This document shows, piece by piece, positions 26,187-35,933 of a DNA stretch of 64,000 nt. This DNA comes from Flavobacterium hydatis. Its GTDB lineage: Bacteria > Bacteroidota > Bacteroidia > Flavobacteriales > Flavobacteriaceae. Location of the stretch: NCBI RefSeq assembly GCF_000737695.1, contig NZ_JPRM01000001.1:186001-250000 (forward strand), read 5' to 3'. The position numbers and the translations under genes are program-made. A model generated the notes under the pieces. The model did no database searches. It had not been told where the DNA came from and worked only from the letters and a program-made list of their open reading frames with translations. How positions within the stretch are numbered: the stretch's first letter is position 1; each line of letters opens with the position of its first letter.

Positions 26187-28103
26187 TTATTTAAAAGACC
26201 CGAAGTATACTTCTTTAATAAAAATTCGGTTAGCAAACATAGGATTAATCTCTACTTTATCCCTTTGCTCTTCATACAATGTGTCTCCGTAAAAATCTTC
26301 TATTTCGTATTGAATCTTATATGGAACTTTACCATTATTCAAAGCCACAACTTCGCGATAATCTTTGAAAGTTCTCTTTTCGAAGAAACTTTTATTTCCA
26401 TCATCAAATTCTGTTTTCTCAACTGAAACGATATTAAAATTTTCTTTGTCAATAAAAAGATGATGTTCTGTTTTCGGGATTGTTCTATTGCTAGAATTTA
26501 ATGTTTTCTCAAAATAAGTTAAATGATAACACGGCTGTCCTGCAATCATTTCCTCTCCCAATAATTCGTATTTATTCCATAAATCAAGTCTAAAACCAGT
26601 AATCAAATTAATCGGATCAAGATTTGCAGAATGATTTGAATAATCTGTTGAAGATGATTTTTTCCATTTTGCTCCTACTCCACTTTCTCTATCGTCATGG
26701 CTCCAAGATTCCGGACCATTTACTATTTGATAATAAGTTTCGGGCATTTTCTTTTTAAGTAAAAAATTTGTCGAAGTCGCCCATCTTTCCTCTGTATGAG
26801 GCACATTACTTTCCTCTAATACTAACTTAGATGTTAGATGTGTTTTGTCTATTTTTTTTAGTTTTTCGCTTCCTCCTAATCTGTTTATTATTTTAGCTAA
26901 CAAATCTGGATTGCTCTGATAAGCTATAGAATCAAGCATATTATCTCTCTGAATTCTACTCTTTTCCAAAAAATCAACTCTTGTCGCTTTTTCTTGTTCC
27001 CAATCAGCTTCTTGTCTATCTATTTTTTCAAAGAAAGCAAGTCTTAATTCTTCTTTTTCTTCACTTATCTTAAAGCCTAGCTTTTTCAAATCAACAAAAC
27101 GATTAGTATGGGTTCTTATTTTTTTATCAACAAAATCAGCCGTATTAGCTCTATCTATAATATCTGAACCTCTAGAGTCTCTTTTATCATTTTTAATAAG
27201 CAAATCGGCATAAAACAATGCTTTTTGTTTGTTCTCTAATAACAAATAAGTTAATGCTAAATCATTTGTAATTATAAAGCGGATAGCTTCATTTTCGGGA
27301 GTTTGTGGGTATTTAACCAACAATCCATCAAGATATGCTAAATGTGGCGCTAATAACTTTTCATCAAGTCCTTTTTCAAGAGTTACTTTTTCAAGTTGAG
27401 CTGTTATTTCGTTTTCAAAATCCAACATCTGTTTGTATTCCGGATGCCCTTTGGATGTCATAAACTCAAACTTTTCTTTGGTCTCTGTTTTATAATATCT
27501 CAATTTATAATTTAGAAAATTTTGAGCTTTATCCATTGAATAATATATCACATCTTCAACTCCCGAATCATCATCGAATGCTTCTTTTAAATCTTCATCT
27601 CGAAGTTTTTTATTGTTTTCCGTCACTATCGTCTTTAAATCTGACCTTCTATATGTAGCCTTTAGATTAAATGCTTCAGAAGTAACGAATGCCTCCGAAA
27701 GAATCAGTTTATCTGCACATTTTACTTCTATATTAACCTTTACATCAAATTGTGATGACGGCTGATATACCCATGCTCTACTTTTTTTATCATATGTACT
27801 ATCAATCTTGGTTGCTGTAAACTTAGGCATTGCAATAGTTACGTAAATCTTAAGCTTCCCATTCACAGGTTCTTTTATGTACCCGTCTATATCAAAATAT
27901 TTTTTCTTTAAATATTGTTCTTGTCTAATCAAACCTTTATCGATTTGATAAAAAGAGGTTTGCGATATTACATTATCAAGAATTGGGTATTTTGAATAAA
28001 CAATTGAAGGGAGAAAGAATTTCTTTTTCTTATAGCTTACTTTTTCTTGTGCCTGAATTCCTGAGAAGGCCAAAAAAAGTAGCAAGAGTAATGTTTTTTT
28101 CAT
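26187..28103 (-). CDS. Large exported protein of unknown function
   Basis: This is a 638-residue protein from the ATG at 28103. An earlier TTG at 28109 lies in the A-run of the preceding terminator and is unlikely. A Sec signal peptide ends near FSGIQAQ (about residue 19). The mature part has a strand-rich N-terminal third, then a helical region with TPR-like character (ENEAIRFIITNDLALTYLLL, NKQKALFYADLLI), then a strand-rich C-terminal third (GQPCYHLTYFEKT, TEHHLFIDKENFNIVSVEKT) resembling outer-membrane lipoprotein-sorting folds. I do not know the family. It follows the PQQ-propeller gene on the same strand but is separated from it by a terminator. Confidence 0.75.
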   Translation of the reverse strand: MKKTLLLLLFLAFSGIQAQEKVSYKKKKFFLPSIVYSKYPILDNVISQTSFYQIDKGLIRQEQYLKKKYFDIDGYIKEPVNGKLKIYVTIAMPKFTATKIDSTYDKKSRAWVYQPSSQFDVKVNIEVKCADKLILSEAFVTSEAFNLKATYRRSDLKTIVTENNKKLRDEDLKEAFDDDSGVEDVIYYSMDKAQNFLNYKLRYYKTETKEKFEFMTSKGHPEYKQMLDFENEITAQLEKVTLEKGLDEKLLAPHLAYLDGLLVKYPQTPENEAIRFIITNDLALTYLLLENKQKALFYADLLIKNDKRDSRGSDIIDRANTADFVDKKIRTHTNRFVDLKKLGFKISEEKEELRLAFFEKIDRQEADWEQEKATRVDFLEKSRIQRDNMLDSIAYQSNPDLLAKIINRLGGSEKLKKIDKTHLTSKLVLEESNVPHTEERWATSTNFLLKKKMPETYYQIVNGPESWSHDDRESGVGAKWKKSSSTDYSNHSANLDPINLITGFRLDLWNKYELLGEEMIAGQPCYHLTYFEKTLNSSNRTIPKTEHHLFIDKENFNIVSVEKTEFDDGNKSFFEKRTFKDYREVVALNNGKVPYKIQYEIEDFYGDTLYEEQRDKVEINPMFANRIFIKEVYFGSFK

Positions 28104-28107
28104 AGGC

Positions 28108-28140
28108 AAAAAAAAAAAACATCAGAAGTAAATCCTGATG
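28108..28140 (-). terminator. Terminator after the beta-propeller gene
   Basis: On the minus strand, CATCAG/CTGATG (6 bp, 9-base loop) is followed by twelve T. Its T-run touches the start of the next gene at 28103, so expression of that gene may depend on read-through. Confidence 0.75.
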
Positions 28141-28152
28141 GCTTTAAGGTTT

Positions 28153-30045
28153 TTATTTCTTATTAAAAATTTGAATAGATTTATCAGACACATAAAAAAT
28201 GTTTTGTGTCGCAGGATCTACTTCGTAAACTGGTTTATTGTTTGTGAAAATAATTTTATCAACCTCAACTCCGTCTACTTTACTCACTTTTACAAGAATT
28301 TTTTCTCCCGTTTCTGCTTTAGCAAAAATATAAGAGAAGTCTCTGTTTTGTTTCATTGCATTAAAACGAGAATTAAATTTAGCTGCTACAATACCTAGAG
28401 CTACTGATCCTGCCGCATAAGCTTTTGCCTGATCTTTATTCGTTTTATCTTCTTCCTTCACTACTGAAGTTCTCATCTTTCCTTCAGAATCACGGTAAGT
28501 CATTGTTACCTCAGATCCTTTAAAGTCACTTACTCCTGCAGCAACTCCTAAACCGATACTTCCAACAATGGCTGCACTTTTAAGAAGACGTCTTGTTCCT
28601 TCTCCAGGTTGTGAGTATGTAAGGTGATACTTAACCGTACCATCCATGTTAACTCCCATTACTTCAAGTGGCCCAGAAAGCACAACTCCCCAAGGAAATA
28701 ATTCGATACTGTTTAATTCTTTTTCTTTTTTGATGTTTACTTTAGCAAATGGTTCTGGTTTGTCGCTAATGCTTGGATCAAATTTGTACAATTTCTCGTC
28801 ATTATATACTAAGTAAGAATTTGTAGCCTCGTCATAAGTTGGCAAAACTGGACGATTTTTATCAAAATTGATGTTACGTTTCCAAAGTTTAGCTCCTGTT
28901 TTATAATCAACCATGTTCCCGTAAGTCCCAGTAAGGTACATTACTTTTTCACCAACTTTTCCTAAGTAATAAATAGGATCTTCTTTATCATCAGAAATTT
29001 CGATGAATTTTTTCCAAAGTTTTTCTCCGTCTTTGTTAATTAACATCATTTCGTTTTCAGCAACATATAAGAAATCCTGATCGATAGGAATTACTCTTTT
29101 CAATCCATCTCCACGTGCATCTTTTTTCCAGATTTTTTCACCTGTTTTTAAATCAAAAAAGTTAAAACCACTATAGTGAGCAACTAATATTTTTGTTCCC
29201 CAATCTTCAAGATAAACAACTCTTTTTGTTTTGATTGATTCTTTCCAGATACTTTTTCCTGTTTCTGTATTCAAAACATTCAAATATTGTTTTGTCGAAA
29301 AAGTTCCAGTGTTATTCACTACAACAATATTTTTATCATTTTGAGTTAAAAAGAATTTCGAATAATCTTCTTCACCTTTCCAGTTTAACTTTCCTGTCGC
29401 TCTGTCAAAAGAATATAATTTTCCGTATAGTAAATAGTAAATTACTGATCCGTGAACTGTAGCAATATTTGTATTTACGGATTCTCTGAAAGAGAAGCTA
29501 AATAATGATTTTGCTTTGTCTACAGTAGTATTCCATTTTAACTCACCTGTCGTCATATCCAATAATGCAATTGCCATGTCGCCATCTTTTTTCAAAGTAA
29601 GCAAATACTCATTTGTTTCAGGAATAAAATCTGATTGTGTTACCCAAAAAGATTCTTTAGATGAATTATAAACTACTTTTCCAGTATCAGTATTAATGAT
29701 AATGTACTTACTATTTATGTAAGCTTCAACATAAGGACTTCCGGCAACGTTTGTTAAAGTACTTTTATCAGCAAAAAGTTTTGTAAGATCTGTATCACCT
29801 ATGATATCTGCTGCTGATTTACCTCCAAAATCCTCTTTGGTCAAAGTCCACACCACTTTTTTAGTTTCAGGATCCAAACCTTTTACAGTTCCTCCTTCTT
29901 TAAAAACAACAATTCCTGTAATCCCGTTCTGTACCAAATCCTGTACAGCACTGTCTGTGTTTACGATTTCGTCATATTTCCTTTGGGAAAAAGCCGAAAT
30001 ACTCACTAATAAAAGTAGCATAATCGAAAAAGTAATTTTCTTCAT
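28153..30045 (-). CDS. Exported PQQ-like beta-propeller repeat protein
   Basis: This 630-residue protein has a signal peptide ending near SISAFSQ (about residue 20). It contains many repeats of the PQQ/quinoprotein-like blade pattern, for example VVWTLTKED, LKWNTTVDK, KLNWKGEED, KSIWKESIK, KIWKKDARG and KLWKKFIE. Each is an aromatic-ended strand preceded by a T-G-K or T-G-E turn (DTGKVVYN, ATGKLNW, KTGEKIW). These build an eight-bladed propeller-like structure at residues about 40-420. No PQQ ligands are recognised, so it is probably a binding or assembly platform. The C-terminal part has a short glycine/alanine-rich hydrophobic stretch (AAIVGSIGLGVAAGV) and may contact membrane. Confidence 0.8.
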   Translation of the reverse strand: MKKITFSIMLLLLVSISAFSQRKYDEIVNTDSAVQDLVQNGITGIVVFKEGGTVKGLDPETKKVVWTLTKEDFGGKSAADIIGDTDLTKLFADKSTLTNVAGSPYVEAYINSKYIIINTDTGKVVYNSSKESFWVTQSDFIPETNEYLLTLKKDGDMAIALLDMTTGELKWNTTVDKAKSLFSFSFRESVNTNIATVHGSVIYYLLYGKLYSFDRATGKLNWKGEEDYSKFFLTQNDKNIVVVNNTGTFSTKQYLNVLNTETGKSIWKESIKTKRVVYLEDWGTKILVAHYSGFNFFDLKTGEKIWKKDARGDGLKRVIPIDQDFLYVAENEMMLINKDGEKLWKKFIEISDDKEDPIYYLGKVGEKVMYLTGTYGNMVDYKTGAKLWKRNINFDKNRPVLPTYDEATNSYLVYNDEKLYKFDPSISDKPEPFAKVNIKKEKELNSIELFPWGVVLSGPLEVMGVNMDGTVKYHLTYSQPGEGTRRLLKSAAIVGSIGLGVAAGVSDFKGSEVTMTYRDSEGKMRTSVVKEEDKTNKDQAKAYAAGSVALGIVAAKFNSRFNAMKQNRDFSYIFAKAETGEKILVKVSKVDGVEVDKIIFTNNKPVYEVDPATQNIFYVSDKSIQIFNKK

Positions 30046-30169
30046 GTTTGGTTTTTTAAAATTTTATAGTTAAGAATGAATAATGTTCTTGAAATTAATT
30101 ATAAAAGAATGAAAACTTCAAAATTTTATAAAAATTCCAGCGCAAATATATAAAAATAGGATTCGGTTT

Positions 30170-30883
30170 TTAAGAAAATATTTCTTTCAAAACCTCTAGT
30201 GATTTCGGCCTTTTAAAGCCATCGAGATGGAAACTATAATAGTCTATTAAAATTTTCAGGAGTAGTTGTCGCTCAATAACATGAAAGGTCTTTTGGTCGT
30301 TATCAAACTTTAAATCTATTAACTTTTTAAACAAATTAGTTTCATGTTCAGTTAGAGCACTTAACCCATGAAAAAGCGTAAAAACACCTTCGTTCATTTC
30401 AAAAAACGGTAGATCAGCATCTGAAACATCAGGATAAAAACCTAAGTATTTAGTGGTTTCCAGCATCAAAATGAGATGAAAATTGGTAATTTCATCATGT
30501 TGGTCTAACCAAAACAAAGCTGTTTCTAAAAAAATAAAAAGTGATTCGTTTTTTTCTTCTTCCTGAATTGAGTAATGCAAAATCTCAGACAAAAACATTA
30601 CAATCGTACTTTTTACGATATCAGTATGAATGGTTTGAAAAGGTGTTCCAATTTTTATCTCCTTAAAATTTTCTAATGTACCTTTATTTTTATGTACTGC
30701 TTCAATTTCAAGAATAGTTAAAGGTTGAAAATAAGCAATTTTCTGGCTGGATTTACGGGTTGAAAAAGCGTCTCTAACAAAATAAGTTTTCAACCCATGC
30801 GAAAGTGTAAAACACTTGGCAATCAAGCTTTTTTCCTGGAATTTTATAGCCGAAATGACAATTGCCTTGGTTTTTACTTGCAA
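30170..30883 (-). CDS. recO: DNA repair protein RecO
   Basis: This 237-residue protein loads RecA onto SSB-coated DNA together with RecR. The N-terminal OB-fold contains TKAIVISAIKFQEKSLIAKC and LKTYFVRDAF...KIAYFQPLTILEIE, and the helical C-terminal part contains LILMLETTKYLGFYPDV. The four-Cys zinc motif seen in some RecO proteins is absent, as is common in Bacteroidota. It follows the porZ-like gene by about 100 bases on the same strand and may be co-transcribed with it. Confidence 0.92.
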   Translation of the reverse strand: MQVKTKAIVISAIKFQEKSLIAKCFTLSHGLKTYFVRDAFSTRKSSQKIAYFQPLTILEIEAVHKNKGTLENFKEIKIGTPFQTIHTDIVKSTIVMFLSEILHYSIQEEEKNESLFIFLETALFWLDQHDEITNFHLILMLETTKYLGFYPDVSDADLPFFEMNEGVFTLFHGLSALTEHETNLFKKLIDLKFDNDQKTFHVIERQLLLKILIDYYSFHLDGFKRPKSLEVLKEIFS

Positions 30884-30981
30884 AATAGACTTCTTATATT
30901 TTTTTTAGACTTACTTAGATTTTTAGAACTAAAAGCTCTGTACAGATTACTGAGACTGAAACTAAAAACTGATATTGAAAA

Positions 30982-33270
30982 CTATCGAATAATCATTACT
31001 TTCTTAACTTTGGTTTCTCCTCCGTCTTGAGCAGAAACTACAATCATATACACACCAGAGGCCACTTTGTATTTTCCAAAAGCAGTTGTATCCCATTCAA
31101 TTGTCCCTCCTTCGGATGTAGTTTCGTAAACCAAATTACCTTCGATATCTGTAATTTTAATATTGGCTTTATCGAGTAATCCTGCAATTTTTACCGTCCC
31201 AGAAAACTCTGGACGTACAGGATTAGGATACACATATACGTTGTTTAAATTTTCATTGGCTTCGGTAGCGATTCCTTTAAACGAAACCATTCCTTTGTTT
31301 GTCGCAATGTAAACTTCTCCGGTAACACTATTAATACCAATATCATTAATCTGATTACTTGGTAATGGCGAATTATTTATAGTAAAATGATATTTGGTTT
31401 CCTGTCCATTTGGAGAAACAAAAAACACTCCAGAATCTGAGGTTCCAATCCATTTATTGTTTGCACCATCTACAACAATTGCCGAGATAAATTGCTCATA
31501 AAGTAATTCCTGAGCCAAACCATCATCCATTATAATTATAGGATTTGTTTTTAGTTGATTTTCTGTTTGAAAATTATTCACATTACTCAAAACACGAAGC
31601 CCTCTTGTTGTACCTATCCAAAGCTGATTTTTAGCATCAACAGCAACCGCTCTTACATCTGCAATTGGTAAATTCCCATTATCTAGGCCTACAGTAATCT
31701 TTTTGAATGTATTTGAACCTTCGTTAAAACCAACTACACCATCTTTGTTTGTACCAATCCATTTTGTACTATTCTTATCTATAGCTATATTACTAAAACT
31801 AGCGTCCTCCCCTTTGATAAGAACTGTACTAATAGGAAATGTTTGCCACTGTCCGTTAGTTCTCAAAAGCTTTAATCCATTTTTGATTAAACTATTGGTT
31901 ATCCATAAATTTCCTGATTTATCAAAAGCAGTTCCGTTTATCCTAACATCGATATAATTGGGTCCTACAAATGTAAGCGTCTCTAATCCGCTATTTGCTT
32001 GATTATATAAAATTGAAGGGGTTTCATTATCTATTTTTAATAATCCTGAGAAAAACGAACTCGCATATACTTGATTTTCATTATTAGGATTAACAATAAT
32101 CCTTGATATTGATTTAGCCTGAAACAATTTTTCGTATGGTATATTTAACCATCCTGCGGTATTGTATTTACTAATCCCATAACTATCCAATGGATATGGA
32201 TTATAAGCAACATCATAAGTACCATAAACTGCCCAAAGTGAATTTGGAGTAACATTAATAGCAAAAATATTATTCAATGATGGCCCAGCTGGCATTGTGT
32301 TTTCGAACATAGAAGCTCCCGAAAGTGTAGACACAAAAAGTCCGCTTTCATTTGTACCAATATAAATATTATCACCTATCGCAGTCGCACAAGTAAAACT
32401 CAATCCCGTAGCCGAAACATCACTATTATTTATCTGGCGTAGTAAAACCATTTGGTTATTATACACATAAACTGCACTTGAAGTGGTTATAAACAAATTA
32501 TGATTTTTAGCTCTCATATCTTTTGATGGTTGAGGAAGCGACATAAAACCAACAAAAATATTAGAACCCGAATCGTAGCTATTAATATTACCTAATGCGT
32601 TAATAGCTATAAGTTTTGTGTCATTTGTTTCTACACTCGACCAATCGCCCGCAGTTACTAATGCCCATTGAGTATAATCGACTAAATTAGGATTCGCAAC
32701 ATTAGCTTTCCTAATACCACTATTGGTCGCCGCGTAAATAAATCCGTTGTAAATTGTAGTTTGTCTTACACTAATCTGAGCTCCATTGTCTCCAATAAAA
32801 TAAGTATCTCCAAACTGCAATGTTTTGAGATTAAACTGAACAATTCCAAAATCACATGAAACATAAACCTTTCCGTCATATTCCATAAAATGATTAATTT
32901 TTTTAAGATTAGCAGGAAGTTGTTTATTAATAATATCAACCACTTTTATAATGCTTCCATCAACTTCGTTAATAACTATCATTAATCCGTTTTCGTAGCC
33001 AATGAGTGTTTTACGAAATGATTCGCTATGATATAAAGATGAAATAGCCTGACCAGAAAGACCGTCAACAGTATTTATAGTCTTAACAATATTTGTTGCG
33101 GTATTTTTAGAAAACAATGCATTTTCGGTAGCAGCATAAATTGCCGTAGGCGAATCCGAAACATCTTTTATTTGGTTATAAGAAAAATAACCTTGCCATA
33201 ATAATTTGTTTTGCGCAAAACCAAATTGCATGAGCAATAAGAACAAACCGTAAAGAAACTTTTTTTCCAT
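30982..33270 (-). CDS. porZ: Type IX secretion protein PorZ-like, with C-terminal sorting domain
   Basis: This 762-residue protein has a signal peptide (MEKKFLYGLFLLLMQFGFAQ). It contains many two-component-regulator-type propeller blades, such as TAIYAATENALFSKN, NIYIGTNESGLFVS, TKWIGTNKDGVVGFNEG, QLWIGTTRGLRVLSN and NKWIGTSDSGVFFVSP, arranged as two propellers. The C-terminus is a type A T9SS sorting domain (VYPNPVRPEFSGTVKI...GVYMIVVSAQDGGETKVKKV). This architecture and the adjacency to recO match PorZ, the surface component that delivers lipopolysaccharide to the attachment complex in type IX secretion. The name is inferred from architecture. Confidence 0.8.
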   Translation of the reverse strand: MEKKFLYGLFLLLMQFGFAQNKLLWQGYFSYNQIKDVSDSPTAIYAATENALFSKNTATNIVKTINTVDGLSGQAISSLYHSESFRKTLIGYENGLMIVINEVDGSIIKVVDIINKQLPANLKKINHFMEYDGKVYVSCDFGIVQFNLKTLQFGDTYFIGDNGAQISVRQTTIYNGFIYAATNSGIRKANVANPNLVDYTQWALVTAGDWSSVETNDTKLIAINALGNINSYDSGSNIFVGFMSLPQPSKDMRAKNHNLFITTSSAVYVYNNQMVLLRQINNSDVSATGLSFTCATAIGDNIYIGTNESGLFVSTLSGASMFENTMPAGPSLNNIFAINVTPNSLWAVYGTYDVAYNPYPLDSYGISKYNTAGWLNIPYEKLFQAKSISRIIVNPNNENQVYASSFFSGLLKIDNETPSILYNQANSGLETLTFVGPNYIDVRINGTAFDKSGNLWITNSLIKNGLKLLRTNGQWQTFPISTVLIKGEDASFSNIAIDKNSTKWIGTNKDGVVGFNEGSNTFKKITVGLDNGNLPIADVRAVAVDAKNQLWIGTTRGLRVLSNVNNFQTENQLKTNPIIIMDDGLAQELLYEQFISAIVVDGANNKWIGTSDSGVFFVSPNGQETKYHFTINNSPLPSNQINDIGINSVTGEVYIATNKGMVSFKGIATEANENLNNVYVYPNPVRPEFSGTVKIAGLLDKANIKITDIEGNLVYETTSEGGTIEWDTTAFGKYKVASGVYMIVVSAQDGGETKVKKVMIIR

Positions 33271-33296
33271 TATCTATACCTATACAATTGGTTCCA

Positions 33297-33304
33297 CAAA
33301 TATA
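33297..33304 (-). promoter_or_regulatory. -7 box TATATTTG upstream of porZ
   Basis: This is a perfect -7 consensus 26 bases upstream of the porZ-like start on the minus strand. The -33 element is weak. Confidence 0.5.
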
Positions 33305-33342
33305 ATACAAACGAAAGTATTAGAATTTCGTTCTGATATAAA

Positions 33343-33382
33343 TAAAAAATGCCTCCGATTCGAAAACTCGAATGGAGGCATC
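33343..33382 (-). terminator. Terminator after gdhA
   Basis: A strong stem, ATGCCTCC through TCGA with its complement (33349-33363 with 33368-33381, one bulged G), is followed on the minus strand by a T-run. It lies 19 bases past the gdhA stop. Confidence 0.9.
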
Positions 33383-33400
33383 TTAAATATATTTAAAAAA

Positions 33401-34744
33401 CTATACTACTCCTTGAGCAAGCATAGCGTCTGCCACTTTTACAAATCCAGCAATATTAGCACCTTTTACATAATTTACGTAACCATCTGGACCAACTCCG
33501 TATTTCTTACATTGGTTATGAATTCCTACCATTATGTCTTTTAGTCTAAGATCTACTTCTTCACTAGTCCAGTTCAAACGAATTGAGTTTTGTGTCATTT
33601 CTAATCCAGATGCAGCAACTCCACCAGCATTTGCAGCTTTTCCTGGAGCAAAAAGAACTTTATTATCTAAGAATAATTTAATTGCATCAAGTGTCGAAGG
33701 CATGTTTGCAGCTTCTGTAACACATAAAACACCATTATCAATTAGTTTTTTAGCATCTTCTCCCGTTAATTCGTTTTGAGTAGCACAAGGAATAGCAATA
33801 TCTACTTTTACTTCCCATGGGCTTTTCCCCTTATGGAATTGAGCGTTTGGATATTTCTTAACATACATTTCTGCTCTGTTATTCCCACTTGCTCTCATTT
33901 CTACCATATGCTCGATTTTCTCTCCAGAAATTCCTTCTTCATCATAAATGTATCCATCAGGACCAGAAATTGTCACCAATTTCCCTCCTAATTCATTTAT
34001 TTTCAAAGCCACACCCCAAGCAACGTTTCCGAAACCTGAAATTGCAACTCTTTTTCCTTTAATCTCGTGTCCGATAGTACGTAACATTTGATCTGTAAAA
34101 TATACAACACCATATCCAGTAGCTTCTGGTCTGATTAATGAACCACCATAAGCAATTCCTTTACCAGTTAAAACTCCTGTAAACTCATTTTTGATTCTTT
34201 TGTATTGACCAAATAAGTATCCGATTTCTCTAGCTCCAACACCAATATCTCCAGCAGGTACATCTAAGTCTGGTCCGATATGACGACATAATTCCGTCAT
34301 AAACGATTGACAAAAACGCATAATCTCACCGTCAGATTTTCCTTCAGGATCAAAATCAGAACCTCCTTTACCACCTCCCATAGGAAGTGTAGTTAAACTA
34401 TTTTTGAAAACCTGCTCGAAAGCCAAAAATTTCAAAACTGACAAGTTTACTGTGTGGTGAAATCTAATTCCACCTTTATATGGTCCGATTGCCGAATTCA
34501 TCTGAATTCTAAAACCTCTGTTTACTATAATTTCTCCTTTATCATCAACCCACGGCACTCTAAAGATGATAGAACGTTCCGGCTCTGCAATTCTAAGAAG
34601 CAAGTTCTTACCGTCATATTTTTTTTGTTCAGCAATGAAAGGAATTACTGTTTCAGCAAATTCTCTAACTGCCTGAATAAACTCAGGTTCATTTGGATTT
34701 TTTGACTCTACAAGAGCCATAAATTCATTTATTTTTTGTTTCAT
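33401..34744 (-). CDS. gdhA: Glutamate dehydrogenase
   Basis: This 447-residue hexameric-type enzyme interconverts glutamate and 2-oxoglutarate plus ammonia. Length is the norm for the ~450-residue NADP-linked bacterial class. The substrate region reads GPYKGGIRFH and LPMGGGKGGSDFDPEGK, containing the catalytic lysines. The PAGDIGVGAREIGYL motif and Rossmann fingerprint SGFGNVAWGVALK (about 235-247) are clear. NADP rather than NAD preference is inferred from class. It links nitrogen assimilation and amino-acid catabolism, fitting the amino-acid degradation genes nearby. It has its own promoter and terminator, so it is monocistronic. Confidence 0.95.
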   Translation of the reverse strand: MKQKINEFMALVESKNPNEPEFIQAVREFAETVIPFIAEQKKYDGKNLLLRIAEPERSIIFRVPWVDDKGEIIVNRGFRIQMNSAIGPYKGGIRFHHTVNLSVLKFLAFEQVFKNSLTTLPMGGGKGGSDFDPEGKSDGEIMRFCQSFMTELCRHIGPDLDVPAGDIGVGAREIGYLFGQYKRIKNEFTGVLTGKGIAYGGSLIRPEATGYGVVYFTDQMLRTIGHEIKGKRVAISGFGNVAWGVALKINELGGKLVTISGPDGYIYDEEGISGEKIEHMVEMRASGNNRAEMYVKKYPNAQFHKGKSPWEVKVDIAIPCATQNELTGEDAKKLIDNGVLCVTEAANMPSTLDAIKLFLDNKVLFAPGKAANAGGVAASGLEMTQNSIRLNWTSEEVDLRLKDIMVGIHNQCKKYGVGPDGYVNYVKGANIAGFVKVADAMLAQGVV

Positions 34745-34836
34745 TTTCTAAAAAAATTATCAAATAAATTAATTTTATTATTTACTCAACCAAACAACAA
34801 AAAACACACATAAAAGCGTTCTTTTGTTATTTTCCA

Positions 34837-34844
34837 CAAATATA
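34837..34844 (-). promoter_or_regulatory. -7 box TATATTTG of gdhA
   Basis: This is a perfect -7 consensus about 93 bases upstream of the gdhA start on the minus strand, implying an 85-base leader. The leader has no obvious riboswitch. Confidence 0.45.
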
Positions 34845-35036
34845 CGTCTAATAAAGAAATTGGGGTTGATATTTTATAAATTATGAGTAGAATTGTATTA
34901 TTAATACATATTTTTAAAAATAGATATTTTTAACGCAATATCTTATACGAAAACGTTATAGTTTTAGTGCCAAAACAACAGTCTCCTTACCAATTTTATT
35001 TTTTTTGAAAATTTTATGATTTGTGAGGGATATTTA

Positions 35037-35044
35037 TATCTTTG
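35037..35044 (+). promoter_or_regulatory. -7 box TATCTTTG of the THC0290_0291-type gene
   Basis: This is a perfect -7 consensus 23 bases before the ATG at 35068. It lies inside the longest ORF and so rules out the start at 35023. Confidence 0.65.
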
Positions 35045-35067
35045 TCGCGAAAAGAAATTTAAACCTA

Positions 35068-35862
35068 ATGTTCAAAAACACAGTAATCTCACTATTAATT
35101 TCGTTTATTTTTTCATACAATTCCGAGGCGCAATCGAGGCTAGCTCATGAAGTTGGTGTGATTTTTGGCCCCTCTGCTTTCAAGTCCGACTATGGACAAA
35201 GAAATGACAACACAACAAATACCAAAAACACCGGGTTTGGTGTTGGGGTAGTACACTTTCTAAATTTCTCATACAATTCAAGACGCGAAGCATATTTCAA
35301 CGAGCACTTTAAAGTACGAACTGAAATTTCATACAACCAAACAAATTTTGATCACTTTGGAAAAACAGTTGACGGCAACCCTACTAAAATAGGAGTTATC
35401 CAGCTTAAAGCCATGAGCGGAAAAACATCCGTTGCAAATCTTGGTACCCAACTAGAGTATTCGCCATTTATGAAAATGCATGATTACGAAAATACTATAG
35501 GAAGCTTTAGCCCTTATATAAGTGGAGGAGTTCAATTTAGTTATTACAATACTAAAGTAAGCTCTTCACTTGGTCCTTTAGGAAATCCTGCAACTACTTT
35601 TTACAAATACTTAGTTCCTTCAGACGGTCATCCATACGGGTTTTCTAGCGAAAGCGGAACCGTATTATCACTAACCGCTGGTATCGGAACACATTTTAAA
35701 TTAGCTCCTATGCACGACTTATTATTTGAAATGAGAGCTCAATTTTACAACTCTGACTGGATAGATGGATTAAACCCAAACTCCAAAGTATTTACAGAAA
35801 ACAAATCCAATGATTCTCAAGTTTGGTTTACATTAGGATATGTATATTACTTAGATTATTAG
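35068..35862 (+). CDS. THC0290_0291 family outer-membrane-type protein
   Basis: This protein has 264 residues from the ATG at 35068, which gives a clean signal peptide (MFKNTVISLLISFIFSYNSEAQ). The ORF extends upstream to 35023, but the promoter lies within that part. The mature protein begins SRLAHEVGVIFGPSAFKSDYGQ, characteristic of the flavobacterial THC0290_0291 family. It alternates short strands with aromatic ends (FGVGVVHFLNFSY, FSPYISGGVQFSY, VWFTLGYVYYLDY), ending in an aromatic-terminated strand as outer-membrane barrels do. The function of the family is not known. It ends in a shared terminator facing the cystathionine synthase gene. Confidence 0.85.
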   Translation: MFKNTVISLLISFIFSYNSEAQSRLAHEVGVIFGPSAFKSDYGQRNDNTTNTKNTGFGVGVVHFLNFSYNSRREAYFNEHFKVRTEISYNQTNFDHFGKTVDGNPTKIGVIQLKAMSGKTSVANLGTQLEYSPFMKMHDYENTIGSFSPYISGGVQFSYYNTKVSSSLGPLGNPATTFYKYLVPSDGHPYGFSSESGTVLSLTAGIGTHFKLAPMHDLLFEMRAQFYNSDWIDGLNPNSKVFTENKSNDSQVWFTLGYVYYLDY

Positions 35863-35879
35863 AAACTTCTACATAAAAC

Positions 35880-35910
35880 AAAACGCCAACATTTAATAAA
35901 TGTTGGCGTT
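35880..35910. terminator. Bidirectional terminator between convergent genes
   Basis: AACGCCAACATTTA pairs perfectly with its complement (35882-35895 with 35897-35910), flanked by an A-run and a T-run, so it can stop transcription from both sides. Confidence 0.9.
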
Positions 35911-35933
35911 TTTTATTTCTCCTAATTTGTCTA

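Noticed and set aside
26104..26187. Possible terminator after the 638-residue exported protein
   Set aside because: Only weak A/T-run complementarity (CTTTTTT with AAAAAG) is present, with no clear GC-containing stem.
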